NCBI GenBank assembly: GCA_002746645.1
Contig: PDPU01000025.1
Span: 1-64,000, forward strand
Length of the DNA: 64,000 bases
Direction of reading: 5' to 3'
DNA from: Gammaproteobacteria bacterium
Lineage (GTDB): Bacteria; Pseudomonadota; Gammaproteobacteria; Granulosicoccales; Granulosicoccaceae
Below the pieces are notes generated by a model. The model saw nothing but the letters and a program-made list of their open reading frames with translations, was not told where the DNA came from and made no database searches. Both the position numbers and the translations under genes were made by a program. Position 1 is the stretch's first letter. Each line of letters begins with the position of its first letter. Shown here piece after piece: positions 17,304-26,203 of this stretch.

Positions 17304-19660
17304 TATTCAAATACCTTTTCAAACTCTGATGTCCACTTTTCTTCGAGATGTGTTTTATCTTGCTTGTTTAGTGCTATTTCATTTTTTGCCAGCGCTTCTC
17401 TCGCCACCTCTATGGTTCGCTTGATATAGCGCTTTTTTTCATCATCTGTTGCGGGACGCTTATCATCGGCCTTGTCCTTATCGGTCGCGACTCTCCATTT
17501 TTCTTTTTTCTTGTCAAAAACCATTTCAAGATTATCTATTGCTTCAAGTTGCTTTGCTATTGCGGCGTTGTAACCAGGATGGGAACCACGATGCGTCGTG
17601 CTGCATTTATTATCTCGACATTTAGGAAGCGGTATTCCATTGTCAATCGAGTTCAGATCGAATTCAAGACGCTTCAAGAGCTCATTGTCATGGAAATTCC
17701 ATGGTATCACATGATGCGCTTCCCAATCAGGAACATTATCCTTTTCATCCTTTGCTTTCAGGTCTGGATATTCTTTTTCGAGATTTATTCTCAATTCATT
17801 GCGACTCCCTGAGGCTACTCCGGAGAACAGTTCATCTTCATCAATAGCTCGCAGCGTCACATCAGGAAAGTCTTCCAAGTGCTGCGTCCAAGGCAAGTCA
17901 CATTCCGCATTGTGCACCCACAATCCGGCCGCGCCGACGAAGTAACTCGGCGTCGACGCCACCGAGAAGTTGTATACCTTCACCGGGAGATCGACCGCAT
18001 GGTTGCCGATCACCACCACATCGCCTGCCGCGGTCGCCAGCACATCACCGCGCTCGACGTCCTTTGCCTCGACCCAGCCACGTCCCTGCTTCCATACAGG
18101 ATGTTCATCCGTCAGGTGGTACTGCTCCTGTCCGGTGATCAGAATGCGGTAGGATGGGGCCTCGCGTGTGAAGGTCTCCTGTACCGCCTGCGGCTCGTCG
18201 GCGTATTCGGCATCATTCCTCGAATACACGAGATCACCGACATCGACCTCCTGTATCGGCACCAGGCCCTTTTCGGTCCACACCGCCGTGTCGGCGACGA
18301 AACTGGCGCAGCCCAGTTCCTCCTTCGTCTTCTCCACCGCCTTGACGAGGTCACCATCGAAGCGGGAGAGCTTCACCGCCAGCTTCAGCATGAACACCGG
18401 ATTGATGTTCTCTCCGATGATGCGACCACGATCGAAGGAGCCACAGTTGACCAGGGCGGAAATGTCCTGACCAATGACATCGGCTATGGCGCGGATCGTC
18501 CCTTCCGGATCCTCCACGAAGGACTTCGCCAGGGAGTACAGTCCTTCGAGGGTTTCCTTCGGATTGGTGACCGTGTCGTAGATGTCACCGATCTGGTTCT
18601 TGATACCCTCCCAGAAGCCGCGAACGAACTTGTAACCTTCGGCCAGCGCGCCGCCCAGCCTGTCCTTCAGACTGCTCCAGAACCCTTGTTCCTCTTCGGG
18701 TGGTTCGTCGGTTTCGGTATCCACCTCCTCACATTCGATGGCACCTTCCGTCGGCTCCTCGGACGTACCCGTCTCCGCGTCCTCACCGGCGGATTCCTCC
18801 TCGCCGTCATTGTCGGCATCGTTGTCCTGCTGCTCGCCGTTTCCGGTGTCGCTTTCATCTTCCTGTTGCGCGTCCGGATTCGTCAGGAAGCCCATGGAAG
18901 CATCCCCCGACACCGATTCACTCGCCTCGGCATCCGCCTGCCTCGCATCGGCTGCACGTGAGGCGGAGGCCAGGATCTCCTCTTCCCAGGCGGCCGACTG
19001 CATTCGCACGGTGGCCACCGAGGTCAGGGGGATCTGGTTCCGGGCGTAGAACCGGGCGTTCTCGGCGTCGAACCACGACATGGACTGTGCCAGCAGCGCC
19101 CCCACCACGGGAACCTTCAGCTCGAAGCCATACTTCACCTTGATCTTCAGCAGGTTGGCGTCGCGGATCGTGAGTCCGGAAGCCGTTCCCGCGGTGTTCG
19201 GCTGGTGTCGGAGGTGACTGTTGGGTATCACCCGCTTGCCGCTCTTGACGTCATCGACGCCCCAGTCACGGAACGCCTCGGGCGTCGGGTTGATGACCTC
19301 GATGCGCGTCTGCAACGGGTCCTGTACCTTGAGCCCCGAGGCCGCGATGGCCTGCGCTGCCTTCTCGGCACCGCCGTCTCCGCCAACAAGCGGCGCGAGT
19401 CGAAGACCGAGTTCACGCCGCATGCTTTCATCACGGGCGTTGTGCGTCGCACCGGTGCGGGCTGCTTCGAACGTGGCGTAGTTGAGCGTGGACTTGCCGT
19501 GATAGATCAGACTGCCCTGCAGGGTCGAGAGTCCGAGCAGCAGCAGTGCCGGAACGGCGATGGCAAGTTCACTGAGCGAACCGCGCTGGCGGCGTCGCGC
19601 AAGCCAGTCACGAAGGCGCTTCGCTCGCTGTTGTCCGTCAGTGCGTGAATCCTTCATCAT
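17303..19660 (-). CDS. Tad-linked polymorphic toxin: TadE-like N-terminus, pretoxin HINT, AHH nuclease
   Basis: The protein has 785 residues. Residues 26-57 (RGSLSELAIAVPALLLLGLS) look like a TadE/TadG-type pseudopilin N-terminus: a charged stretch, then one membrane helix with the early glutamate. Residues 260-325 are acidic and low-complexity. A HINT (intein/hedgehog-like) domain spans about 451-585: catalytic-type Cys451 in CASFVADTAVWTEKG, then HLTDEHPVW, and the closing VHN at 582-584. Residues 586-785 form the toxin tip, with A648-H649-H650 in WEAHHVIPWNFH and HRGSHPGYN at 690-698, the hallmarks of the AHH HNH-fold nucleases. HINT domains of this class release toxins by self-cleavage. 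It lies in the Tad operon direction, 85 bases after the DUF192 gene. Delivery by the Tad machine is inferred. Confidence 0.88.
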   Translation of the reverse strand: MMKDSRTDGQQRAKRLRDWLARRRQRGSLSELAIAVPALLLLGLSTLQGSLIYHGKSTLNYATFEAARTGATHNARDESMRRELGLRLAPLVGGDGGAEKAAQAIAASGLKVQDPLQTRIEVINPTPEAFRDWGVDDVKSGKRVIPNSHLRHQPNTAGTASGLTIRDANLLKIKVKYGFELKVPVVGALLAQSMSWFDAENARFYARNQIPLTSVATVRMQSAAWEEEILASASRAADARQADAEASESVSGDASMGFLTNPDAQQEDESDTGNGEQQDNDADNDGEEESAGEDAETGTSEEPTEGAIECEEVDTETDEPPEEEQGFWSSLKDRLGGALAEGYKFVRGFWEGIKNQIGDIYDTVTNPKETLEGLYSLAKSFVEDPEGTIRAIADVIGQDISALVNCGSFDRGRIIGENINPVFMLKLAVKLSRFDGDLVKAVEKTKEELGCASFVADTAVWTEKGLVPIQEVDVGDLVYSRNDAEYADEPQAVQETFTREAPSYRILITGQEQYHLTDEHPVWKQGRGWVEAKDVERGDVLATAAGDVVVIGNHAVDLPVKVYNFSVASTPSYFVGAAGLWVHNAECDLPWTQHLEDFPDVTLRAIDEDELFSGVASGSRNELRINLEKEYPDLKAKDEKDNVPDWEAHHVIPWNFHDNELLKRLEFDLNSIDNGIPLPKCRDNKCSTTHRGSHPGYNAAIAKQLEAIDNLEMVFDKKKEKWRVATDKDKADDKRPATDDEKKRYIKRTIEVAREALAKNEIALNKQDKTHLEEKWTSEFEKVFE

Positions 19661-19745
19661 GCAGATCCTGTTTCGTCAATCAAGGCGAGGGCTGTGGGGT
19701 TTCACCACGCTTGAAGATCCTGAGGTTGTGGGGGCAGGTCGCCGG

Positions 19746-20276
19746 TCAGTACCGGCGCCGCATGGCCAGTCGGGAACGCGTCGTTCCTCCGGGGTCGATC
19801 CACCGATCGAGCGCTCTCACGCGTGCCTCGATACCGCTTCGCCTGCACTCGCCCGGTTCGGGGTGTGCGCCTTCTCCCGCCGGCGCCGGAGCGAGTGCTT
19901 CGCCCGCGACGATCCCGAGCGCATCGATCTGCCCCTCGGCCAGTTCGAGCACCGACGCGGCTCGGCGGCAACGGCGCACACTGCCCGGGGGCAGGTGGCC
20001 GCACTCGATCACCACGCCATGCCTGTCGAGAAACACGACGTCGAGCGCCGTCTTCATCCCGAAACCCTGAACACTGTTGCACTTCGGGAAATGCAGGGCT
20101 TCGCCGGGCGTCAGTTCACCCAGGGCATGCACACCACGAAAACGCGCCAGAAACGACAGGGCGGTGTACATGACGAGCCCCGGCCCTGCATCTCTCGCAA
20201 GCTCTTCCGGCTGTGCCGGGGCCAGTAGCCGCTCGCGGAGATACCGCACGAGGCGTGCAGGCAACCGCATCACCAC
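19746..20276 (-). CDS. DUF192 family protein in the Tad locus
   Basis: The 176-residue protein carries a DUF192 pattern: HFPKCNSVQGFGMKTALDVV, then FLDRHGVVIECGHLPPG and ASVLELAEGQIDALGI. The C-terminal 50 residues are basic and not part of the domain. Its start overlaps the end of the upstream lipoprotein gene by seven bases. DUF192 proteins are often exported and often near Tad/Flp genes, but their biochemical function is not known. No signal peptide is evident here; the start could also be the second methionine. Confidence 0.8.
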   Translation of the reverse strand: MVMRLPARLVRYLRERLLAPAQPEELARDAGPGLVMYTALSFLARFRGVHALGELTPGEALHFPKCNSVQGFGMKTALDVVFLDRHGVVIECGHLPPGSVRRCRRAASVLELAEGQIDALGIVAGEALAPAPAGEGAHPEPGECRRSGIEARVRALDRWIDPGGTTRSRLAMRRRY

Positions 20277-20989
20277 TTTCCTCCGAATTCGGCCTCGAAG
20301 GCCATGCGGCGCAGCATCGCGTCAAGCGATTCTTCCTCGCCGACGGCAGCGGAGATCTGTGCATTGTTGTTCGTGGTTTCGCCGCCAGCCGGATCGGTAA
20401 CTTCCGCTGTCTCCTCGGTCGTCGTCTCTTCCTCTTCCTCTTCTTCAACCGTCCGCGTGGTGATCTCGATACTCGTCATCGCACTCGCAAAGTCCGAGTA
20501 GGCAAAGACCTGTCCGCGGTAGGTGCAGGACAGATTGATCCGCACGAGAAAGCTGACGCTGCCGCCATACTCACTGGTACGAAAGACGGCAATGTCATCA
20601 TCGGCACCGCTGACGTATTCGGTTTCTTCGTCAATCACGCCATTGCCGTTGCGGTCCCTGTAAAGCTCCAGCGGATGCCTCCTGGCGCCGAAGGTGTTTT
20701 CCGCCCAGTCGAGATAGACACGAACATCGGCGCCGCCGATGGGATTGTTCGACCCGTCCCTCAGCGTTGCCACGACGGGCATGTCCACGGTGTAGTCCGG
20801 GTTGTAGATGCATATGCCCTCGGCGTTGAGCCGCTCGTCGATCTCGATGTTGCGCGTCTCCGGCGACATGGACAGTGTCGCACCGGAAGGCAGCTGCTCG
20901 CTTTCGCTGCAACCGGCGAGAAGCAGTACCACAACTGCGGATGCGAGCGTTCCCGTCCCTGCGAAAGGTCTGTTGCTGACAGACATCAT
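20270..20989 (-). CDS. Lipoprotein of the Tad locus
   Basis: Start ATG 20989 is supported by GGAGGA six bases upstream; the frame is open further, but without such a site. The 239-residue product has a lipobox (VVLLLAGCSE). A domain of about 140 residues includes VVATLRDGSNNPIGGADVRV, resembling the Big/invasin-like repeat pattern with a calcium-type DRNGNGVIDE segment. A Glu/Thr-rich tail follows. It occupies the place where many Tad loci carry the TadD lipoprotein, but it lacks TPR repeats. Confidence 0.72.
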   Translation of the reverse strand: MMSVSNRPFAGTGTLASAVVVLLLAGCSESEQLPSGATLSMSPETRNIEIDERLNAEGICIYNPDYTVDMPVVATLRDGSNNPIGGADVRVYLDWAENTFGARRHPLELYRDRNGNGVIDEETEYVSGADDDIAVFRTSEYGGSVSFLVRINLSCTYRGQVFAYSDFASAMTSIEITTRTVEEEEEEETTTEETAEVTDPAGGETTNNNAQISAAVGEEESLDAMLRRMAFEAEFGGKW

Positions 20990-21906
20990 TGAAGTCCTCC
21001 GGGCCATTGCCAGGCCCATACAAGTGGTGGCCAGGTGATGACTCCCATCACCATGGCCTTGCTGAGAATGAGATAGGCAAGAACCAGGAACGTGGTCGGA
21101 AAAATGAACATCACGAGCGGTCCGAGCATCTTCACGGGTGCTTCCATGGCGAGCTTCTCGGCACGCTGAAAGCGCTGCGTGCGAAGCTGATCGGACTGGG
21201 CACGCAGTATCGGCCCTAGGCTTGAACCCGTCTTCTCGGCCTGGATGAGGCCGGCGACCACCATCTTGACTTGCGGGCTGCCGGCTCTGTCGGCGAGTTC
21301 ACGCAGTGCTTCGGCGCGAGCCTTGCCGGCGCGAATGTCACGCAGAACGCGGCTGATTTCGCGGCGCAATGCCGAGTCGGGCGTCTTCTGTACCGCCTGC
21401 GACATTCCCCCGGTGAGATTGCTGCCGGCTTCCACCGACAGGGTAATCACGTCGAGATAGAACGGCAGAACCCGGAGAATCTCGGCCTGACGTTTCTGCA
21501 TGCGCTCCTTCAGCCAGAGATCCGGGTAGTAGAAACCACAAATGGCTGCCACCAGCGAAAACAGGAGCCCGGCACTGCCGAGCATCAGACCGAGCAAGGA
21601 CGCGAACAGGGCAAAGCCGATCGCGGAAACGTATCGCGCGGCGATGAACTGTTTCGGACTCACCGAAAACTCGGCACCGGAGCGCTTCAGCTTCATCGCC
21701 GTCACCTCAACGAGCTGCTCGTTGAAGCGGTCGCCGAAGTAGTGAACGAGTGCCTGAATGAAGGGCCACACGAGGCGAAAACCCAGCGGAGGCAGATCGA
21801 GAAACTGACGATTCTCTGCCGGTACCCGGCGAAACACGTTGTAGGTCTGCCAGACCATCATCGCGACGAAGGCACCGAAGGCCAGACTGATGATGAAAAG
21901 TGTCAT
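20986..21906 (-). CDS. tadC: TadC, inner-membrane platform protein of the Tad pilus
   Basis: The 306-residue membrane protein belongs to the type II secretion F family. The cytoplasmic block LPFYLDVITLSVEAGSNLTG and the segment LIQAEKTGSSLGPILRAQS are hallmarks of TadC. Membrane helices flank it on both sides. The ATG overlaps the tadB stop (ATGA). With TadB it forms the platform on which TadA acts. Its stop overlaps the start of the downstream lipoprotein gene. Confidence 0.93.
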   Translation of the reverse strand: MTLFIISLAFGAFVAMMVWQTYNVFRRVPAENRQFLDLPPLGFRLVWPFIQALVHYFGDRFNEQLVEVTAMKLKRSGAEFSVSPKQFIAARYVSAIGFALFASLLGLMLGSAGLLFSLVAAICGFYYPDLWLKERMQKRQAEILRVLPFYLDVITLSVEAGSNLTGGMSQAVQKTPDSALRREISRVLRDIRAGKARAEALRELADRAGSPQVKMVVAGLIQAEKTGSSLGPILRAQSDQLRTQRFQRAEKLAMEAPVKMLGPLVMFIFPTTFLVLAYLILSKAMVMGVITWPPLVWAWQWPGGLQ

Positions 21907-22751
21907 ATGTCGATACTCACGATCTTGCGGATCATCAAACCACCGCATACTTCCAGTACAACGATCACGGCCAGAAAAACCCACCCGAGCACACCCGTAA
22001 AGAGATGAGCCATGGCTTCCTTCTCGATCTGCATCAGCGCAATCATGATCAGGAAAGGCAGGGCCGATACCGTCTTTCCCTGCAGCACGCCTTGCGAGGT
22101 GAGCGCCTTGACCTTGCCCTCCATCTCGAGCTTGCGCCGCAGCGTCTCGCCGAGGCGATGAAAGGTCTCGGCGAGGTTGCCACCGACGTCCAGGGAAATC
22201 AGAGCCGCTGACACCACGAGATCCATTTCTTCCGTCTGCACACGCTCGGCGAGGTTGTCCAGCGCTTCATCGAACCTGAGACCTACCCTTTGCTCACGCA
22301 GCAGGTGCCCGAATTCCTGAGCAATCGGGCCACCCTGTTCCTCCACCATGGCCTGGATCGCGATCGTCAACGTGGACCCTGCACGCATGCTGCCGGCGAT
22401 CTGCGACAAGGCATCGGGTAGCGCGTTGTTGATCGCGCGCTTGCGGCGATCCGCCATGCGCTTCATCATCCAGCGCGGAAAGATCAGCATGATCACGAGG
22501 GCAACGACGACAAACGGCAACGGCTGACCCAGAAAATGCAGCGCCAGCGGCACGCCTGCCAGCACCAGCAGATACAACAGGAGCAGTTTCTTCGTGTCCG
22601 CAAAGACATACATCTTGCGAAGGTGCGATTCGGTCTGCTCCGTGACCGATGCCGAATAACGTTCGACCGTCGACGCCGTCATGTTGAGCATGAAGTAGGT
22701 CGACAACACCAGACTCAGGAACACGAGTCCGAGTATCAGCAGGATGTCCAT
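21903..22751 (-). CDS. tadB: TadB, inner-membrane platform protein of the Tad pilus
   Basis: The 282-residue protein has an N-terminal membrane helix, two more near residues 55-95, and the T2SS-F domain with ALPDALSQIAGSMRAGSTLT and LISLDVGGNLAETFHRLGET. A pair of helices closes it. Its start shares a base with the tadA stop, and its end overlaps tadC, the usual tadA-tadB-tadC order. Confidence 0.93.
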   Translation of the reverse strand: MDILLILGLVFLSLVLSTYFMLNMTASTVERYSASVTEQTESHLRKMYVFADTKKLLLLYLLVLAGVPLALHFLGQPLPFVVVALVIMLIFPRWMMKRMADRRKRAINNALPDALSQIAGSMRAGSTLTIAIQAMVEEQGGPIAQEFGHLLREQRVGLRFDEALDNLAERVQTEEMDLVVSAALISLDVGGNLAETFHRLGETLRRKLEMEGKVKALTSQGVLQGKTVSALPFLIMIALMQIEKEAMAHLFTGVLGWVFLAVIVVLEVCGGLMIRKIVSIDI

Positions 22752-24730
22752 CAGAGTGCGCTCCCCGGCTTGCTGGTGAACAGTGACAGATCCACTTCCA
22801 TGCCGATCTGTCGGAGTTCTTCGTAGAAGGTAGGTATCGCGCCTGTCGCCACGAACTGGCCCGCCACCTTGCCATCGGGACCGAGCCCGTTCTGGCGATA
22901 GACGAAGATGTCCTGAAGCTGCACGGTGCCACTTTCGACACCAACCACTTCCGTGATCTTGGTGACCTTGCGCGAACCGCAGGGAAATCGCGTCTGCTGG
23001 ATGATCAGATGCACAGCCGAGGCAATCTGCTCGCGAATGGCCGTGGTCGGAAGGTCCATGCCGGCCATGAGCACGAGAACCTCGAGACGCGAAATCACGT
23101 CACGCGGGGTATTGGCGTGAATGGTGGTCAGTGATCCGTCATGGCCCGTGTTCATGGCCTGCAGCATGTCGAGCGCTTCGCCGCCACGACACTCTCCCAC
23201 GACGATTCTGTCCGGGCGCATCCGCAACGAGTTCTTGACGAGGTCACGAATCGGGATGCCGCCCTTGCCTTCGAGGTTCGGTGGGCGCGACTCGAGTGAA
23301 ACGAGGTTCGGCTGTACGAGCTTCAGCTCGGCAGCATCCTCGATGGTGACGATACGGTCGGTATCGGGGATGAAACTGGACAGCACGTTGAGGAGCGTGG
23401 TCTTGCCCGAACCCGTACCGCCGGCAACGATGACGTTCAGATGGCGTTCGACCGCGATCTGGAGAAATTCGACCATCGGCGCTTCCAGGGAGCCGAACTT
23501 GACGAGGTCTTCCGGATGCAGCCGATGCTTCGGGAACTTTCGAATGGTGATGCTCGGGCCCTTGATCGCCAGTGGCGGAATGATGGCGTTGACACGCGAG
23601 CCGTCCTTCAATCTCGCATCCACGATCGGGCTGCTTTCGTCGATGCGCCGCCCGAGCGGTGTGATGATGCGATCGATGACCGCCTGTACCGCGGCGTCAC
23701 TGCTGAAGTTGAAGGGAGACTGAACGAGCTTGCCCTGACGTTCCAGAAAGATCTCGGCATGGTTGTTGACCATGACCTCGGTGATCGACTCGTCTTCGAG
23801 GAACTGCTCGAGCGGCCCGAGACCCACGGCTTCATTGAGTACATTGCGATGCAGCGCTTCGCGATCGACGTCATCCGGCATCTCTTCGTCGAGTTCCTCG
23901 AGAATGCCGTCGATCAGTCTCGACGAGTCATCGCGCAGTTGCTGGTCGCTCATGCGGTTTACGTCGCGACGCTGGAGATCCATGCGGTGCAGAAGCTGTT
24001 CGTGCACGATGCGCCCCCAGTACAGAAGCCGTTCCGCGCGTTCGATGTCTTCCTCGGAGTATCTGTCGTCCACCGACGCCGCTCGCGCACGCGCGGGCTC
24101 GTCCGATGAATCACTCTTCCCTGCTCCGGCAGCCTGGTCGCGCGTCTCTGCACGCCGCGCCGGATCCGGCGCGGTGCTCGCTGCACCGTTCCGTGGCACA
24201 TCGGTGCCCTGCCGCACATCCATGCCGTTGCCATTGACCTGAGCAACCGGCGACGTCAGCGCCTCGTCAACCGAACCGCCATTACCATTCACTCGCGCAT
24301 CGGCCACTGGCGCATCCCGGTTGTCCGTAGCCGATCCGCGGCGGAAGAAGCCGGTGATGCCCCTGCGCTTTTCTCCGCCATCGACAGGTTCTTCATCTTC
24401 TTCTTCGACCCGTTCAGGATGGGCATGCGGGTTCACGATACGGCGCACATCGATAACCACATTCACGTCACCGATCACGATCTCGTCGAGTTCACTCAGT
24501 GGCCCGTGCTCCTGCACGCGTTCCTGGTTGACCCAGGAACCCTGCATGCTGCCCAGGTCGCGAAGCCAGACACCGTCGGATTTCAGATAGAGTTCTGCGT
24601 GGCGCTTGTTGATCATGCGTGAATTCACCACGAGATCGTTGCTTCTCGCACTGCCGATGGCACAGTTGTCACCCTTGACCTTGAAGAGCTTGCGGCGACT
24701 GTTACCTTGCTGGTAGTAGAACTCGAACAT
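22751..24730 (-). CDS. tadA: TadA/CpaF secretion ATPase with N-terminal FHA domain
   Basis: The 659-residue protein starts with a forkhead-associated domain (about residues 20-95: IGSARSNDLVVNSRMINKRH, then DLGSMQGSWVNQERV). A disordered linker (about 105-220) is followed by the CpaF ATPase core, with Walker A GGTGSGKTT near 437-445 and RPDRIVVGECRGGEALDMLQ further on. TadA drives assembly and secretion by the Tad machine. The FHA domain, which binds phosphothreonine, points to control by a Ser/Thr kinase; none is in this window. tadB follows directly. Confidence 0.94.
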   Translation of the reverse strand: MFEFYYQQGNSRRKLFKVKGDNCAIGSARSNDLVVNSRMINKRHAELYLKSDGVWLRDLGSMQGSWVNQERVQEHGPLSELDEIVIGDVNVVIDVRRIVNPHAHPERVEEEDEEPVDGGEKRRGITGFFRRGSATDNRDAPVADARVNGNGGSVDEALTSPVAQVNGNGMDVRQGTDVPRNGAASTAPDPARRAETRDQAAGAGKSDSSDEPARARAASVDDRYSEEDIERAERLLYWGRIVHEQLLHRMDLQRRDVNRMSDQQLRDDSSRLIDGILEELDEEMPDDVDREALHRNVLNEAVGLGPLEQFLEDESITEVMVNNHAEIFLERQGKLVQSPFNFSSDAAVQAVIDRIITPLGRRIDESSPIVDARLKDGSRVNAIIPPLAIKGPSITIRKFPKHRLHPEDLVKFGSLEAPMVEFLQIAVERHLNVIVAGGTGSGKTTLLNVLSSFIPDTDRIVTIEDAAELKLVQPNLVSLESRPPNLEGKGGIPIRDLVKNSLRMRPDRIVVGECRGGEALDMLQAMNTGHDGSLTTIHANTPRDVISRLEVLVLMAGMDLPTTAIREQIASAVHLIIQQTRFPCGSRKVTKITEVVGVESGTVQLQDIFVYRQNGLGPDGKVAGQFVATGAIPTFYEELRQIGMEVDLSLFTSKPGSAL

Positions 24731-24733
24731 GAT

Positions 24734-26203
24734 TCACTCCAGAATCTCGATGGTCTGGCTGGCAGCACTGTCCAGTACGGTGCCGGTCTTGTCGAAGATT
24801 TCGGACTGGCGTGCCGTGAGGCTGGTCTCGACCGGATCGACGACTTCCGGCGTCACGAAGATGACGAGTTCCGTCACTTCGTCTCGCCCGTTCCTGCTGC
24901 GAAAGAAGTTGCCGATGATGGGAAGCCTGCCCAGCCCCGGGATCATGTCTGCCTCACTGCTTTGCTGCGAATTGAGCAAACCGGAAATGACGATGGTCTG
25001 GCCGGCGGGTACATTGACCGTGGTGCTCGCTCGCCGCGTGAGCAGACCGGGAGACTCACCCACGGCCGAGGCCTGATCAAGCGCGCTGATCTCGGTTTCG
25101 ATGGCGGTCTGCACGTTGCCAAGCGCGTCAACTCGAGGATTGACGTTCAGTCGAATGCCGTACTCCTTGAAATCAATCACCGTCTGGCCGTTCTCGCCCG
25201 TCGTGGGAAACGGCACTTCACCGCCGGCAAGGAATGATGCTTCACCGCCGTTGGCGCAACTGAGCACCGGCTCGGCGAGCAGCACGGCGTCGCCGGACGA
25301 CGCCAGAAAGTTGATGCTGGAAGTGATCTGCGAGGCAATACCGAAGTAGGTGGCAAAGGGATCGACCCGATTCGGCAGTTCCGGAATCCCGCCCTCGGGG
25401 CGAAACAGGTTGTTGCCGACTGCGTCGCCGGCGACACCCATTCCGGGACCCGAAGTGCTGTCGCTCCAGTCGATGCCGATCTTGTCGAGCGCCGTCTTGC
25501 GGAACTCCACCATGCGAACCTTCATGCGCACCATCGTTTCCATCTGTACGCGGGTTTCAGGGTCACGCTCACTGACACGAATGTTGAAGTCGGACTGACT
25601 GCCATCGGCATGCCAGAGCCTGAGCGACGAACTGCCCGGTTCCTTGCCGATCACGAGCAGTTCCCCCGAAGCCAGCACCTCGGCACGAACGACAGACCCG
25701 TTACCGACGACGACACGCGAAACCTTGACCTCACCGAAAACGTTGACCTCACCCATGAACATGTCCACGTTGATGCGCTCTTCGGCTGTCGCCGACACCG
25801 GCTTGTGCGACGATGTCAGTCTTGCTGCGTCAAAACCATCGCTCAGCCGCCCTGCTTCACTCTTTCCTTCGCGCAGGGCTTGCTGATCGACACTGGCGCC
25901 ACCACCGGCTCCTTCGTCAACGTCGTATTCGATGACCTCCCATTCGGCGGCAGCCGTTTCCTTCCCCGGCTCTGCCTCTGACCTGACAGAGGCGAGAGAA
26001 TCGCTCAGTGCGACCCACTCGCTACCCGCATTCGATGGACTCGGCGAGTTCTGATCGGCGCTGGCGGCCTGTGCCACCAGGGCAAGGGTTGCGGCAAGCG
26101 CCATGGTCGAAAACACCACACAGGCGCCCCGTGTCAAGCGCGCTTTCGCGCCGGGACGATATTGCGTGTCGGCACAGTCGAGTCCTGACGCAAGCATGAT
26201 CAC
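24734..26203 (-). CDS. rcpA: RcpA/CpaC outer-membrane secretin of the Tad system
   Basis: The 489-residue protein has an N-terminal signal region, and a pilus-associated N1-like domain with LLVIGKEPGSSSLRLWHADG near residues 175-200. The C-terminal secretin domain (about 270-470) has SGLLNSQQSSEADMIPGLGR and IIGNFFRS. It forms the outer-membrane channel of the Tad apparatus. Start ATG 26203 overlaps the CpaB stop (ATGA). About 75 residues of Ser/Glu-rich sequence precede the first domain. Confidence 0.92.
   Translation of the reverse strand: MIMLASGLDCADTQYRPGAKARLTRGACVVFSTMALAATLALVAQAASADQNSPSPSNAGSEWVALSDSLASVRSEAEPGKETAAAEWEVIEYDVDEGAGGGASVDQQALREGKSEAGRLSDGFDAARLTSSHKPVSATAEERINVDMFMGEVNVFGEVKVSRVVVGNGSVVRAEVLASGELLVIGKEPGSSSLRLWHADGSQSDFNIRVSERDPETRVQMETMVRMKVRMVEFRKTALDKIGIDWSDSTSGPGMGVAGDAVGNNLFRPEGGIPELPNRVDPFATYFGIASQITSSINFLASSGDAVLLAEPVLSCANGGEASFLAGGEVPFPTTGENGQTVIDFKEYGIRLNVNPRVDALGNVQTAIETEISALDQASAVGESPGLLTRRASTTVNVPAGQTIVISGLLNSQQSSEADMIPGLGRLPIIGNFFRSRNGRDEVTELVIFVTPEVVDPVETSLTARQSEIFDKTGTVLDSAASQTIEILE

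Noticed and set aside
20986..21984. Longer TadC start upstream of 21906
   Set aside because: The extension overlaps tadB and does not look like a membrane protein N-terminus; the ATGA overlap at 21903-21906 marks the real start.
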